Source of the DNA: Acidimicrobiales bacterium
Lineage (GTDB): Bacteria > Actinomycetota > Acidimicrobiia > Acidimicrobiales > SZUA-35
DNA length: 64,000 nucleotides
NCBI GenBank assembly: GCA_041394265.1
Contig: JAWKIO010000005.1
Span: forward strand, 4,526,001 to 4,590,000
Direction: 5' to 3'
Shown here: piece by piece, positions 1 to 9,043 of the stretch
Numbering within the stretch: the stretch's first letter is position 1
Layout: the number at the start of each line of letters is the position of its first letter
Program-made: the position numbers and the translations under genes
The notes under the pieces: model-generated
The model's database searches: none
Told to the model about the DNA's origin: nothing
Seen by the model: only the letters and a program-made list of their open reading frames with translations

Positions 1-1186
1 CGCCGAGCCAGGAGGCCACGAGCAGCCGGCGCATCTGGCCGAGACCGGTGAGGAAGTTGTTGATGACCTGAAATGGTGCCTCGATCGACAGGTAGAGCAA
101 CCCGAAGAGGAGCGGGCCGGTCGCCAAGGCGGCGGTGGCGCCATCGGTCCACACGGTCAGGATCTCATGGGCCAGACCGGCCAGCGCGGCGGCGACCACG
201 AGTGTGACGCCCGTCGACAGCCGAGTGCTGATGAGCACCAGATCGCGCAGCTTGTGCTCCTCCTGGCGGGCCGAGAGATACGGGGCGGCGGACACCACCG
301 TCTGAGAACTGGTGGCGAGCACGAGTCGTACGACGTCTTGCAGCCGGCTGGCGACCTCGACGACGGCGAGTGCGGTGGGACCGAGCATCATGGTGACGAG
401 TGCCCGGTCCATCATCCGGTGGAGGACCCCCGCCGAGTTCAGCGCGACCGGTCCGATGGCGCTCCGTCGCAGGTCGTGGATGATCGAGCGGTCGAGGCGG
501 AAGGTTGGCGCCAGTCGGGCCCCGAAGAGGATGGCCGCAGCGACGACGGCCGTGGCGATTGCCTGGGCCGCGAGTACGAGTGTCAGATCGGTCGAGAAGG
601 CGACGACGAGGACGGCAGCCAGCGCAGCCGCGGTGCGCCGTACGGCGTCGAGCATTCGTGCCCGATCCAGTCGTTGATACCCCTCGAAGACGGCAGCGAG
701 TCCGACGATGACGCCCTCGGCCACGATCTGCAGCGCAAACCAGCGTGTCCCCGCAGCGAAGGCTCGACCGTCGGATCCGTCGAGACGAAACACCGTGGAG
801 GCCAACGGCGTTGCGCCGAGCGCGAGCAACGTGGCGGCCAGACCGGCGATGAGGGCGAAGATCGTGACGACCTGGCGGGCGAAGGTGGCCATTTCGGCGG
901 GCTCGGTATCGGCGCCGGCGCGCTCGGCGATCGAGCGGGCCACCGCCACCGACGGGCCATAGACCAGGATCGAGGTCCAGCCCGACACGATCGACAAGGA
1001 CTGCGCAAGGGCCCACAGTCCGAACGAGCTGGGGCCGAGTCGAGCGAGCAGGAGGGCCGTGACGCCGAAGCCGAGAGCAATCGACCACACGCCGGTCATC
1101 GCCGACGAGGCGCTGTTGGCGAGGAGACGTCGTCGGTACGGTCCGGCAGCCGGTGTTGGCGACGGCTCGATCTCAGCGGTCGTCAT
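1..1186 (-). CDS. Polysaccharide flippase (Wzx-like), C-terminus beyond window
   Basis: The frame is open from an ATG at 1186 to the left edge, about 395 residues with no stop, so the C-terminus lies outside the window. After a short Pro/Glu-rich leader come alternating hydrophobic helices and basic loops, about 11 membrane segments in the visible part, typical of MATE-superfamily oligosaccharide-lipid flippases. A late segment reading APFQVINNFLTGLGQ resembles the helix 9-10 region of such exporters. It would flip undecaprenyl-linked repeat units across the cytoplasmic membrane. It is divergent from the glycosyltransferase at 1231 and adjoins the nonulosonate genes, which supports a glycan role. 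The family is clear; the exact substrate is not. Confidence 0.8.
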   Translation of the reverse strand, partial: MTTAEIEPSPTPAAGPYRRRLLANSASSAMTGVWSIALGFGVTALLLARLGPSSFGLWALAQSLSIVSGWTSILVYGPSVAVARSIAERAGADTEPAEMATFARQVVTIFALIAGLAATLLALGATPLASTVFRLDGSDGRAFAAGTRWFALQIVAEGVIVGLAAVFEGYQRLDRARMLDAVRRTAAALAAVLVVAFSTDLTLVLAAQAIATAVVAAAILFGARLAPTFRLDRSIIHDLRRSAIGPVALNSAGVLHRMMDRALVTMMLGPTALAVVEVASRLQDVVRLVLATSSQTVVSAAPYLSARQEEHKLRDLVLISTRLSTGVTLVVAAALAGLAHEILTVWTDGATAALATGPLLFGLLYLSIEAPFQVINNFLTGLGQMRRLLVASWLG

Positions 1187-1230
1187 CGGCTGCGGCCTCA
1201 CATCGACCTGGATCGTGCCGATTGGTCGGC

Positions 1231-2301
1231 ATGGCTCGGATCGCGAACTGCATCGCTCACTCCATCGGCACGAATGAAGCGGTCGTGACCGATTCGCCGC
1301 TGCCTGCGGCCCCATCGGTGACGATCCTGCTGCCAACGCATTCGGAGCGGCCATTCATCCGTGACTGCCTCGCTTCGATCCAGCGCCAGACCTACTCGAA
1401 CATCGTGGAGGTGCTGGTCATCGACGGCGGCTCGACCGACGGCACTCGCTCGATTGCTGCATCGCTTGGCGCACCCTTCCGCCTCGTCGACAACCCTGGC
1501 GTCACGGCCGCCGCAGCGATGAACGTGGGCCTGGCCGAAGCCAGCGGAGACATCGTCGTCCGCATGGATGCCCACGCGCTCTACGCCCGGAACTATGTCG
1601 AGCGTTGTGTCGCCGTCTTGATCGAGACGGGCGCCGACAACGTGGGCGGCCGAATGAACCCGGTGGGTCTGACCAGTTTCGGACGTGCCGTTGCCGCCGT
1701 GACGTCCACGCCCGCGTGCGTCGGACCCGGCAGCTTTCACCATGCCGAGAACCGCACCGAGGTCGACACCGTCTTTCTCGGTTGCTGGCGGAGGGAAACG
1801 CTCGAACGCCTCGGCGGATTCGATGCCGAGCATCTCCAGTGGGCGGCCGAAGATCATGAGTGCAACCTGCGTCTGACCGAGTCGGGCGGCCGGATCGTGC
1901 TCGATCCCTCGATTCACTCGACCTACTTCCCTCGCGACACGCCGCGGGGCCTGGCGAAGCAATACCACAACTACGGCATCGGCAAGGTCTCCACCCTTCG
2001 CAAGCATCACCGCCTGCCGACCTGGCGAAGCATGCCACCGGCAGCCCTGGTCTTGTTGGCTGGGATCAATCTCGGCGTGGGCGTCGGTGTGCTTCGCTTC
2101 GTTGTTCCCGCCGGCCACGCTGCCGTCGTGTCGTGGTCGTCGCGCTCGGCGGCGAAGCGGGCCGAACACGACACCGATCTGCTCCGGTGCATCCTGGCCA
2201 CGGAGATCATGCATTGGTCGTTCGGTCTGGGCTTCTGGCGCGGCGTCGGCCGGGTCCTGACCGGGCGGGGCTTCGTGAGCAACCCGCGCGGTCATCGCTG
2301 A
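1231..2301 (+). CDS. Family 2 glycosyltransferase, ExoA-like, membrane-attached
   Basis: A GT-A fold transferase of 356 residues. DGGSTDGT at residues 65-72 binds the nucleotide sugar, RMDAHA around 111-116 is the DXD-equivalent metal motif with the DAH form seen in ExoA-type enzymes, and AEDHECNLRL supplies the acceptor-site acidic pair. One or two hydrophobic segments from about residue 271 to 295 anchor it to the inner face of the membrane. Starts at ATG 1231 or GTG 1285 are both possible; 1285 lies closest to the conserved domain and would give 338 residues. It likely adds a sugar to a lipid-linked glycan exported by the divergent flippase. Donor and acceptor cannot be read from sequence. 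Confidence 0.85.
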   Translation: MARIANCIAHSIGTNEAVVTDSPLPAAPSVTILLPTHSERPFIRDCLASIQRQTYSNIVEVLVIDGGSTDGTRSIAASLGAPFRLVDNPGVTAAAAMNVGLAEASGDIVVRMDAHALYARNYVERCVAVLIETGADNVGGRMNPVGLTSFGRAVAAVTSTPACVGPGSFHHAENRTEVDTVFLGCWRRETLERLGGFDAEHLQWAAEDHECNLRLTESGGRIVLDPSIHSTYFPRDTPRGLAKQYHNYGIGKVSTLRKHHRLPTWRSMPPAALVLLAGINLGVGVGVLRFVVPAGHAAVVSWSSRSAAKRAEHDTDLLRCILATEIMHWSFGLGFWRGVGRVLTGRGFVSNPRGHR

Positions 2302-2306
2302 GGCGT

Positions 2307-3053
2307 TCAGCCCTCGGCAATCGCCTTCTGGCGAATGTGGGCGTTGATGGCGAGCAGTTGCTGGTCACTGCGGACCAGATCCACCACTGCTCGCCAGTTC
2401 GATGCGCCCGAGCCCAGCCGGGAAACGATGGCGTCGAGCAACTCTGCGTCTTCCGGTGTATCCAGCGTGATCCGGAGGTCTTCGGCTCCGGGTGACACCG
2501 TGACCGCCGTTCGACGGAACTCGTCGGGGTGGGCATTCACGTACGACGTCACGTGGACTCGATCGACACCCTGGGCGAGCGCATCGAGACGGCGCAGTTG
2601 CTCGATGGCAATGAGCTCGACGTCGAGGCCTCTCGGCAAGGAACGGGGGTTGACGGTGCTGACGTAGTCACCACCCACGGCGCGCCACAACTCCACGACA
2701 CCGCGGATGAGCGACGGATCGAGCAGGGGGCAGTCACCGGTCAGTCGGACGACGGCGCCGGCCTCGACGTCGGCGATGGCGCCGAGAAAGCGCTCGAGCA
2801 CATCGTCGACGGGGCCTCGATGGACGCGCACACCGAGGGATTCGGCGAGCTCGGCCACGGCGTCGTCTTCGGCCAGTGTGGTCGTTGCGACGACGATGTC
2901 GCTCATCACGTCACTGGCCATGGCGGCATCGACCACCCACTGCAACACCGGTCGGTGACCGAGCGGGCGGAGGACCTTGCCCGGCAGTCGAGTGGAACCC
3001 ATTCGGGCTTGGATGACCGCGACCGCAGCGCGGTCACCCGACCGCCTGCTCAC
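2307..3053 (-). CDS. spsF: SpsF-type cytidylyltransferase, probable CMP-nonulosonate synthase
   Basis: A 248-residue nucleotidyltransferase. The N-terminal VIQARMGSTRLPGK (residues 13-26) is the nucleotide-binding signature of the SpsF/CMP-KDO/CMP-NeuAc synthetase fold, and RLTGDCPLLDP (about 103-113) carries the metal-binding Asp. The start is GTG 3053, overlapping the pseI stop by four bases (GTGA); longer upstream readings run into pseI and are rejected. As the last gene of the coupled pseB-pseC-pseI-spsF run, it most likely activates the nonulosonic acid with CTP, replacing a canonical PseF. Some SpsF proteins are annotated as glycosyltransferases, so the exact reaction is an inference. 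Confidence 0.8.
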   Translation of the reverse strand: MSRRSGDRAAVAVIQARMGSTRLPGKVLRPLGHRPVLQWVVDAAMASDVMSDIVVATTTLAEDDAVAELAESLGVRVHRGPVDDVLERFLGAIADVEAGAVVRLTGDCPLLDPSLIRGVVELWRAVGGDYVSTVNPRSLPRGLDVELIAIEQLRRLDALAQGVDRVHVTSYVNAHPDEFRRTAVTVSPGAEDLRITLDTPEDAELLDAIVSRLGSGASNWRAVVDLVRSDQQLLAINAHIRQKAIAEG

Positions 3054-4093
3054 AGGTGGTCCCAGGTGATGATCTCGTCGGCCTCGATGTCCCTGGGGAC
3101 AACCCGGCCGATGACCGCCTCCATGAACTTCGGGGCAATGCCGAAGCCGGGACGCTTCACGCACAGGTGTTCCTGTGCGATCACCGTGCCGGCGGGGAGA
3201 TCGGTCGCAGCGACGATCGAGCGCCGGGCCTTGCTGTACATCTCCTCGGCCTCTTCCGCCGAGGGGCCGCGTTTGACACTGCTCCCCATCGCCGCCTCGA
3301 CGTCTCGGACGTGCTGCACCAGGGTGGTGAGCTCGTCCGGCTCGATCGCAAAGGGGTGATCAGGACCGGGCATCGAACGGTCGAGGGTGAAGTGCTTCTC
3401 GATGATCGAAGCCCCGGCAGCGATCGACGCCGAGCTGATGTGCGTACCGAGCGTATGATCGGACAGGCCGACGGGCACGCCGAACGCAGCCGACATGGCA
3501 GCAATCGTCCGAAGATTCATGATGTGCGGTGGCGACGGGTACAGCGACGCGCACTGGAGTAGCGCGATCTGGTCGGTGCCGCCGCGTCGGCACGCGGCGA
3601 TGGCCTCCTCGATCTCACCGAGCGACGCCATGCCAGTCGACAGGATCACCGGGCGTTTGGTGGCGCCGACGTACTCGATGAACCCGAGGTCCACGAGTTC
3701 GAACGAAGCGATCTTCAGCGCGGGCACGTCCAATGCGTCGAGTTCGTCGACTGCCTGACGATCGAACGGGCTCGACATGAAATGGATGCCGCGCTTCGCT
3801 GCATGCGCGGCCAGCTGCGCCTGCCACTCCCGAGGAAGCGAGATTCGCTCGAGCAACTCGTGCGGCGCCTCGGCTGCCAGATCGCCGAGGTACTCGAACT
3901 TCGGCGCCTTCGTGCTGTAGAGCGAGGCCCCGCTGTAGGTCTGGAACTTGATCGCATCCGCCTTGGCGTCTGCCGCTGCGTCGATCAGTTCGATGGCGGT
4001 CTCGAACGACCGATTGTGGTTCGCACCGGCCTCGGCGATCACGTAGCAGGGCTGGCCGTCGCCGACGAGGCGTCCGCCGAAGTCGAGTGTCAT
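3050..4093 (-). CDS. pseI: Pseudaminic acid synthase (NeuB family)
   Basis: A 347-residue NeuB/PseI enzyme, which condenses phosphoenolpyruvate with a 6-deoxy diacetamido hexose to form a nine-carbon nonulosonic acid. The TIM barrel starts at VIAEAGANHN (about 18-27) and includes KFQTY, STGMASLGEIEEA and EKHFTLDR. The C-terminal 60 residues form the antifreeze-like SAF domain (LPAGTVIAQEHLCVKRPGFG). Length matches the family (about 340-350). It overlaps pseC upstream (ATGA) and spsF downstream (GTGA) by four bases each, showing translational coupling. Neighbouring pseB and pseC favour a pseudaminic rather than sialic or legionaminic substrate. Confidence 0.9.
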   Translation of the reverse strand: MTLDFGGRLVGDGQPCYVIAEAGANHNRSFETAIELIDAAADAKADAIKFQTYSGASLYSTKAPKFEYLGDLAAEAPHELLERISLPREWQAQLAAHAAKRGIHFMSSPFDRQAVDELDALDVPALKIASFELVDLGFIEYVGATKRPVILSTGMASLGEIEEAIAACRRGGTDQIALLQCASLYPSPPHIMNLRTIAAMSAAFGVPVGLSDHTLGTHISSASIAAGASIIEKHFTLDRSMPGPDHPFAIEPDELTTLVQHVRDVEAAMGSSVKRGPSAEEAEEMYSKARRSIVAATDLPAGTVIAQEHLCVKRPGFGIAPKFMEAVIGRVVPRDIEADEIITWDHL

Positions 4094-5217
4094 CGGGCGC
4101 TCTCCCGAGGAGGCGTCAGTTCATCGATTCCGACGCGGCCGACCAAGCGGGACAGGGTCGTGACGATGTGATCCTGCTCGGCATCGGTGAGCGACGGGAA
4201 GAGCGGCAGTGAGAGGAGCTGCTCGTGCGCCCGTTCGGCGTGCGGGAAGTCGCCCGGTCTCCAGCCGTCGCGCCGATAGAGGGGGTGAAGGTGGACGGGC
4301 ACGTAGTGGACCTGTGTGCCGATGCCAGCAGCCCGCAGCCGCCACGCAAGGCCATCTCGATCGTCGACACGCACGGGATAGAGGTGGCGGCCATGGGTCT
4401 GACCCGCGGGCACGTCAGGGGCTCGAACCAGATCGAGTTCGGCGAGCTCGCGGTCATAGACGGCGGCCAGTTCGTTGCGCCGCTCGATGAAGTTGTCGAG
4501 CTTGGTGAGCTGCGATCGCCCCAGCGCGGCCTGGAAGTCCGTGAGCCGGTAGTTGTAGCCGAGCTCGACCGCCTCGTAGTACCAGGGCTCGAAGTCGTCC
4601 TTGCGGATGATGCCGTGGGTGCGGAAGCGGCGAAGACGCTCGGCGAACCGATCGTCGTTGGTGGTCACGGCGCCGCCTTCACCCGACGTGATCGTCTTGA
4701 CCGGGTGGAACGAGAAGGTCGTCATGTCGCTGCGGGCGCAGTTGCCGACCGGACCGTCGGGTCCAATGGCGCCGATCGCGTGGCTGGCGTCCTCGATGAC
4801 CAGTCGCGGCCGGTGGGCGAGCCGATCCAGCTGGACCGGAAGACCGGCGTAGTGCACGGCAACGAGTGCGTCGGCGTCCTGCGGTACTTGCTCGACATCG
4901 ATGTTGAGTGTCGCCGGATCGATGTCGACGAAGCCGACGTCGGCGCCGACGAACTTGGCGCAGTTGGCGCTGGCGATGAAGGTGAGGGGGGTCGTGACGA
5001 GTCGCTCGCCCGGGCCGAGTTCGCCGGCATGGCAGGCCGCATGCAGCGCTGCCGTACCGTTGGCGAACGCGATGGCGTGGGCGGCGCCGGTGATCCGGCA
5101 CAGCTCGGCCTCGAATTCCTCGACGACCGGCCCCTGCGTGATGAAGGGGCTGCGGAGGACCGCGGTGACCGCTTCGATGTCGGCGTCGTCGATGTGTTGG
5201 CGTCCGTAGGGGATCAC
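4090..5217 (-). CDS. pseC: UDP-4-keto-6-deoxy-AltNAc 4-aminotransferase
   Basis: A 375-residue DegT/DnrJ/EryC1 family PLP aminotransferase. Asp143 in EDASHAIGA contacts the pyridine nitrogen and Lys174 in FSFHPVKTITSGEGG forms the Schiff base. In the PseC route it transfers an amino group from glutamate to the 4-keto sugar made by PseB. The GTG start at 5217 overlaps the pseB stop by four bases and puts VIPYGRQHI at the N-terminus, the usual beginning for this family; longer readings enter pseB. The family also contains perosamine and other aminotransferases, so specificity is read mainly from the adjacent pseB and pseI. Confidence 0.9.
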   Translation of the reverse strand: MIPYGRQHIDDADIEAVTAVLRSPFITQGPVVEEFEAELCRITGAAHAIAFANGTAALHAACHAGELGPGERLVTTPLTFIASANCAKFVGADVGFVDIDPATLNIDVEQVPQDADALVAVHYAGLPVQLDRLAHRPRLVIEDASHAIGAIGPDGPVGNCARSDMTTFSFHPVKTITSGEGGAVTTNDDRFAERLRRFRTHGIIRKDDFEPWYYEAVELGYNYRLTDFQAALGRSQLTKLDNFIERRNELAAVYDRELAELDLVRAPDVPAGQTHGRHLYPVRVDDRDGLAWRLRAAGIGTQVHYVPVHLHPLYRRDGWRPGDFPHAERAHEQLLSLPLFPSLTDAEQDHIVTTLSRLVGRVGIDELTPPRESAR

Positions 5218-6200
5218 GGGACCATCTCGACGAGCTCGTCGGAGGTCAGCCACCAGTCGTTGTCGCCGGAGATGTACTCGAAGCCGTCGGGAAGGGTTTC
5301 GCCACTCCACTCGGTGCCTTTCTCCCACTGGTGCGACTCGGGCAGCACCACGAAGATGTTGCCGACGCGCAGCGTGTGGCGTGACTCGTCGGCCGTGATC
5401 ATCTGCTCGTGCAACTTCTCGCCAGGACGGATGCCGATGTACTCGACCTCTTGCTCCGGGCTCATGGCTTCGGCAAGGTCGGCGATGCGCATCGACGGCA
5501 GGCGGGGAACGAAGACCTCACCGCCGCGCATGTTGCCGAGCGCGTACATGACCAGCTCGACAGCGTTCTCGAGACTGATCCAGAACCGAGTCATTCGCTG
5601 GTCGGTCACTCGGAGCGGCTGGCCTTCGTCCATGAGCCGCTTGAAGACGGGAACCACCGATCCTCGTGAGCCCACCACGTTGCCGTAGCGCACACACGCG
5701 AAGCGAGTGTCGTGCTGTGCGGCGTAGTTGTTGCCCTGATTGATGATCTTCTCGGCGCAGAGCTTCGTGGCGCCGTAGAGGTTGACCGGGTTGACCGCCT
5801 TGTCGGTCGAGAGGGCAACCACCCGGCTGACACGGGCATCGATCGCAGCGTCCACGATGTGCTGGCCGCCCAGGATGTTGGTCTGCACCGCTTCGAACGG
5901 GTTGTACTCGCATGCACCCACCTGCTTCATCGCCGCGGCGTGGATGATGACGTCGGCGCCCTGGGCTGCTCGGGTGAGTCGCGTCTTGTTGCGGACATCA
6001 CCGATGAAGAACCGGAGCTGATCGGAGTTGAAGCGATCGGACATTTCCGACTGCTTCAGTTCGTCACGCGAGAAGATCCGAATCGTCGCGGTCGGCCACC
6101 GGTCGAGTACGTACGAAACGAAGGCGTTGCCGAAGCTGCCGGTTCCGCCGGTGAGCAAGATCGTCTTTCCCGAGAGGTCATAGCCACCGGTCGAATCCAT
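5214..6200 (-). CDS. pseB: UDP-GlcNAc 4,6-dehydratase (inverting)
   Basis: A 328-residue extended SDR of the PseB/FlaA1 type. TGGTGSFG (17-24) binds NADP, the TDK of STDKAVNP (131-138) and the YGATK pair Tyr142/Lys146 form the active site, and MKQV at 91-94 replaces the more usual motif, as in PseB. It removes water from UDP-GlcNAc with C5 inversion, the first step to pseudaminic acid. The start is the second of two tandem ATGs (6200); the GAGGAA ribosome site lies about five bases before it but almost touches ATG 6203. First gene of the minus-strand pse run, with 153 bases to the divergent gene at 6354. Confidence 0.92.
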   Translation of the reverse strand: MDSTGGYDLSGKTILLTGGTGSFGNAFVSYVLDRWPTATIRIFSRDELKQSEMSDRFNSDQLRFFIGDVRNKTRLTRAAQGADVIIHAAAMKQVGACEYNPFEAVQTNILGGQHIVDAAIDARVSRVVALSTDKAVNPVNLYGATKLCAEKIINQGNNYAAQHDTRFACVRYGNVVGSRGSVVPVFKRLMDEGQPLRVTDQRMTRFWISLENAVELVMYALGNMRGGEVFVPRLPSMRIADLAEAMSPEQEVEYIGIRPGEKLHEQMITADESRHTLRVGNIFVVLPESHQWEKGTEWSGETLPDGFEYISGDNDWWLTSDELVEMVP

Positions 6201-6353
6201 CATTTCCTCGCTTCGTGGGGCGTTGGACCATCGTGATCCAACCATTGATGCTGCTCCCTTCGGCACGGTGGTCTCAGACTTGATGCCTGCGCGCAGGAAA
6301 TTTGGGCCTTTCGAACCCCTCATGTAGGTCATACGGCTGCCGATTGGCCGTGC

Positions 6354-7988
6354 ATGGCACACCGACGATCGACCGACCTTCCGCTTCAGGCCCGCAAGGG
6401 CGTCGAGCTGCTGCTCCGAACGGTCGGACAGGCGCCCGAACAACGGAGTTCGCGGCGCCTACGCGATCGTTTGCCGATGGTCGACGCCGACAACGGGCCG
6501 AAGGTCTTGATTCTGAGCCCACGTGACTGGTCATCGATCGTGCAATACGACTCGGTGATCGGCCATGGTCTGCAGCTGCGCGGCGCTCGAGTCACGATGG
6601 CGACCTGTGGCGGCGGGCTGGAGATCTGCGATCGAGCAAACACCTACGAAGCACCACCGATGCCGTGCACGACGTGCAGTCGCTACACCTCGGTATCGCT
6701 GGGAGCGCACGGTTTCGACGTTCGTTCACTCAACGACTACTGGACCGACGATGATGGGGGAGCCTGGCCCGAGCTGGATGAGATGACGGCGGCCGAGCTC
6801 GTTGGTGCCGAGGCGGAGGGACTACCCCTCGGTCAGTTGGCTGATATCCCGGTGAAGTGGTTCCTGTGTGCAGCCAATCTGGCTGATGACCCACTGGCGG
6901 GGAAGACCGCTCGGGCCTTCCTGCGATCGGCCCGTCGCATCGCGCGAGCGATGGACCAGCTGCTCGACGACGTCCAGCCCGACCACGTACTCGTGCTGAA
7001 CGGTCTCTTCCTCTTCGAAGCCATCCTGTGGGCACGCTGCCGTCAGCGCGGTATCGATGTCATCACGTACGAGCGATCGTTCCGACGCGAGACCCTGGTG
7101 ATGCACCGTGGCGTCCCGGCTGGGCTCTACGACTTCTCGAGCGTGTGGGCCGACAACGACCGGGCGCTCGAGTCGAGCGAGGCCGCCGAACTCGACGCGT
7201 ACCTCGCAAGCCGCCGTGAAGGGAGCGCCTTCGATCAGCAGTGGTCGTGGCGACCGAACGAACTGACGAGGAGCGGCGGCAAGCTGGCGGTGCTGTTCAC
7301 GAATCTGACGTGGGACACCGCGGTCATCGGCCGAGATCTCGTCTTCGAGGACATCGAGGCGTGGGTGACCCACGCCATCGAGTTCTTCGCACGGCGACCC
7401 GAGGACGAGCTGGTGGTCCGCGTGCATCCGGCCGAGGTCGCACTGCCCGGCCAGCGGACCCGGGATTCGCTGTATCGGGTCATCAAGGATCGTTTTCCGG
7501 ATCTTCCGCCCAACGTTCGGGTGATTGCGCCCGATGACACCGTGACGTCGTATCCGCTGATGGATGCCTGCGACGTTGGTCTGGTCTACACCTCGACGAC
7601 CGGGCTCGAGCTGGCGCTCAACGGCAAGCCGGTGCTGACGGCAGGGGAGACACACTATCGATCGAAGGGTTTCACGTTGGATCCGACCACGGTCGACGAA
7701 TTCGACGCGATGCTGACCGCCGCCCTCGACGATCCGTCAGGGCACCAGGCCGATGTCGAGCGGGCACGTCGCTATGCGCACTTCTTCTTCTTCCGGGCGC
7801 CGATCGACGCTCCCGGTGTCGCCGAGCCGGCCAAGGGACTCGCTCGCCTGACGACGGAGAACCCGTCGGACTTGATGCCAGGAGCGAATCCGGGGCTCGA
7901 TCGCATCTGCCGTGGCATTCTCGACGGCGTCCCATTCGTCGGGCCGGAAGCACCGGTCCCGACATCGGCGGTCACGAGTGCTGGGTGA
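6354..7988 (+). CDS. Capsule-type GT-B-like surface carbohydrate protein
   Basis: A 544-residue soluble protein, possibly starting later at ATG 6477. I recognise a general GT-B-like layout as in capsule polysaccharide (KpsC/KpsS-like) proteins: an N-terminal Rossmann-like half (KVLILSPRDW), a cysteine cluster with one Cys near residue 96 followed by CTTC about 13 residues on, and a C-terminal half with VVRVHPAEV and VGLVYTSTTGLELALNGKPV, the latter resembling the donor-binding loop of such transferases. It is divergent from pseB and shares its intergenic region, so it probably adds a sugar, perhaps the nonulosonic acid, to the surface glycan. The precise activity is unknown and the Cys cluster is unusual. 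Confidence 0.65.
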   Translation: MAHRRSTDLPLQARKGVELLLRTVGQAPEQRSSRRLRDRLPMVDADNGPKVLILSPRDWSSIVQYDSVIGHGLQLRGARVTMATCGGGLEICDRANTYEAPPMPCTTCSRYTSVSLGAHGFDVRSLNDYWTDDDGGAWPELDEMTAAELVGAEAEGLPLGQLADIPVKWFLCAANLADDPLAGKTARAFLRSARRIARAMDQLLDDVQPDHVLVLNGLFLFEAILWARCRQRGIDVITYERSFRRETLVMHRGVPAGLYDFSSVWADNDRALESSEAAELDAYLASRREGSAFDQQWSWRPNELTRSGGKLAVLFTNLTWDTAVIGRDLVFEDIEAWVTHAIEFFARRPEDELVVRVHPAEVALPGQRTRDSLYRVIKDRFPDLPPNVRVIAPDDTVTSYPLMDACDVGLVYTSTTGLELALNGKPVLTAGETHYRSKGFTLDPTTVDEFDAMLTAALDDPSGHQADVERARRYAHFFFFRAPIDAPGVAEPAKGLARLTTENPSDLMPGANPGLDRICRGILDGVPFVGPEAPVPTSAVTSAG

Positions 7989-8036
7989 GATCGATCCAGC
8001 CGAACGTTGATGGGTCGGACTGCAACCGGTTTCCCG

Positions 8037-8996
8037 CTACTTGCGGCCGATGACCACCTGCAGTTTGTAGCCCAGGAGTTTGTCGAGCACCGTCCGGGCA
8101 TCGACCAGGTCCATCAACGTCTCGAAGTTGTCGGATGCCCCGGTGTACAGGCCGTCATACGCCAAGTGATTGTTCATGACGCCGATCTCCGAAATCACGG
8201 ACTCGATGTTGAGGATCTCGAGCCCCTTGCTCTCGACCAGACGTGCGAGCGACGCCACGCCGTAGAGGTTGGTGTGCTCCAGGCCATCGAACATGTTGCA
8301 CTTCTCCTGGAGCATCCTGGCGGCCAACGAGTCGGCACTCGGGATCTGGAGGAGCATCACGCCGTCGTCGGTCAGGTTGGCCTGCATCAGGTCGAGCTGT
8401 GCTCCACCGTCGGCGATGTGCTCGAAGACATCCCAGAGTGAAATCACGTTGAACTTCTTATCGAACGTGGCCTCGGCGATCGGTCGCTCCTGGACGGTGT
8501 GGCCCTTTGCTCGAGCCAGTGCCGCCTCCTGGCGATTGAGCTCGAGGCCGCTGGTCTTCCAGCCCCTTGACTTCGCCAGATCGATGAACACTCCCGAGGA
8601 GCAACCGATGTCGAGGATCCACCCCTTGGAGGTGTACTTCTCGGCGGACGCGAGCCCCTGGGTGTACAGGCCTTCGTAGAACGCCCGGTCTGCCTCGACC
8701 ACGACCGACTGTTCCACGTGATTGTTGCGGTAGTAGTCCGTGAGGGCCTCGTCGGTGAAGACGGGATTCAGGTACACCATCGTGCAATCGGTGCACCTGA
8801 CGTACCGGCCACCTTCTTTGACGAAGAGCGCAGTCTCGTTCGCGCCGCCGCACACCGGACAGGGCCGGTCGCGCGTGAACTCCTCTTTGAACAGGCCGGT
8901 CGCTGTATCCAGATAGGGCAGATGCGACTGCATGCTCGCGTTCCACATGTCGGCACGGTTCGACGTGTGCAGTTCACCTACGGTGGTCATGGTCAT
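8037..8996 (-). CDS. SAM-dependent methyltransferase with N-terminal zinc-ribbon
   Basis: 319 residues. An N-terminal CPVC (Cys46/49) and CTDC (Cys68/71) form a probable zinc knuckle, as in C-methyltransferases and sugar-tailoring enzymes. The class I Rossmann core follows with LDIGCSSG (128-135) as the SAM loop and LWDVFEHI as motif IV. The start at 8996 follows AAAGGA with five-base spacing; a second ATG at 8990 is possible. Much longer upstream reading overlaps hisF2 and is rejected. Sited between the capsule-type gene and the acetamidino trio, it probably methylates a glycan or a nucleotide sugar. The substrate is unknown. Confidence 0.8.
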   Translation of the reverse strand: MTMTTVGELHTSNRADMWNASMQSHLPYLDTATGLFKEEFTRDRPCPVCGGANETALFVKEGGRYVRCTDCTMVYLNPVFTDEALTDYYRNNHVEQSVVVEADRAFYEGLYTQGLASAEKYTSKGWILDIGCSSGVFIDLAKSRGWKTSGLELNRQEAALARAKGHTVQERPIAEATFDKKFNVISLWDVFEHIADGGAQLDLMQANLTDDGVMLLQIPSADSLAARMLQEKCNMFDGLEHTNLYGVASLARLVESKGLEILNIESVISEIGVMNNHLAYDGLYTGASDNFETLMDLVDARTVLDKLLGYKLQVVIGRK

Positions 8997-9043
8997 GTCG
9001 GTCCTTTGGAGATCGTGGTCGAGGGGGAGCGGGATCGTGGTCG

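Noticed and set aside
167..1288. Long open frames on both strands over the flippase region, other than the flippase frame
   Set aside because: They read as Arg/Gly/Pro-rich noise without a family; the minus-strand flippase frame has clear membrane helices. G/C-rich third positions keep other frames open.
4225..5688. 487-residue open frame on the plus strand antisense to pseC/pseB
   Set aside because: No family, no start site; an antisense shadow of two well-identified genes.
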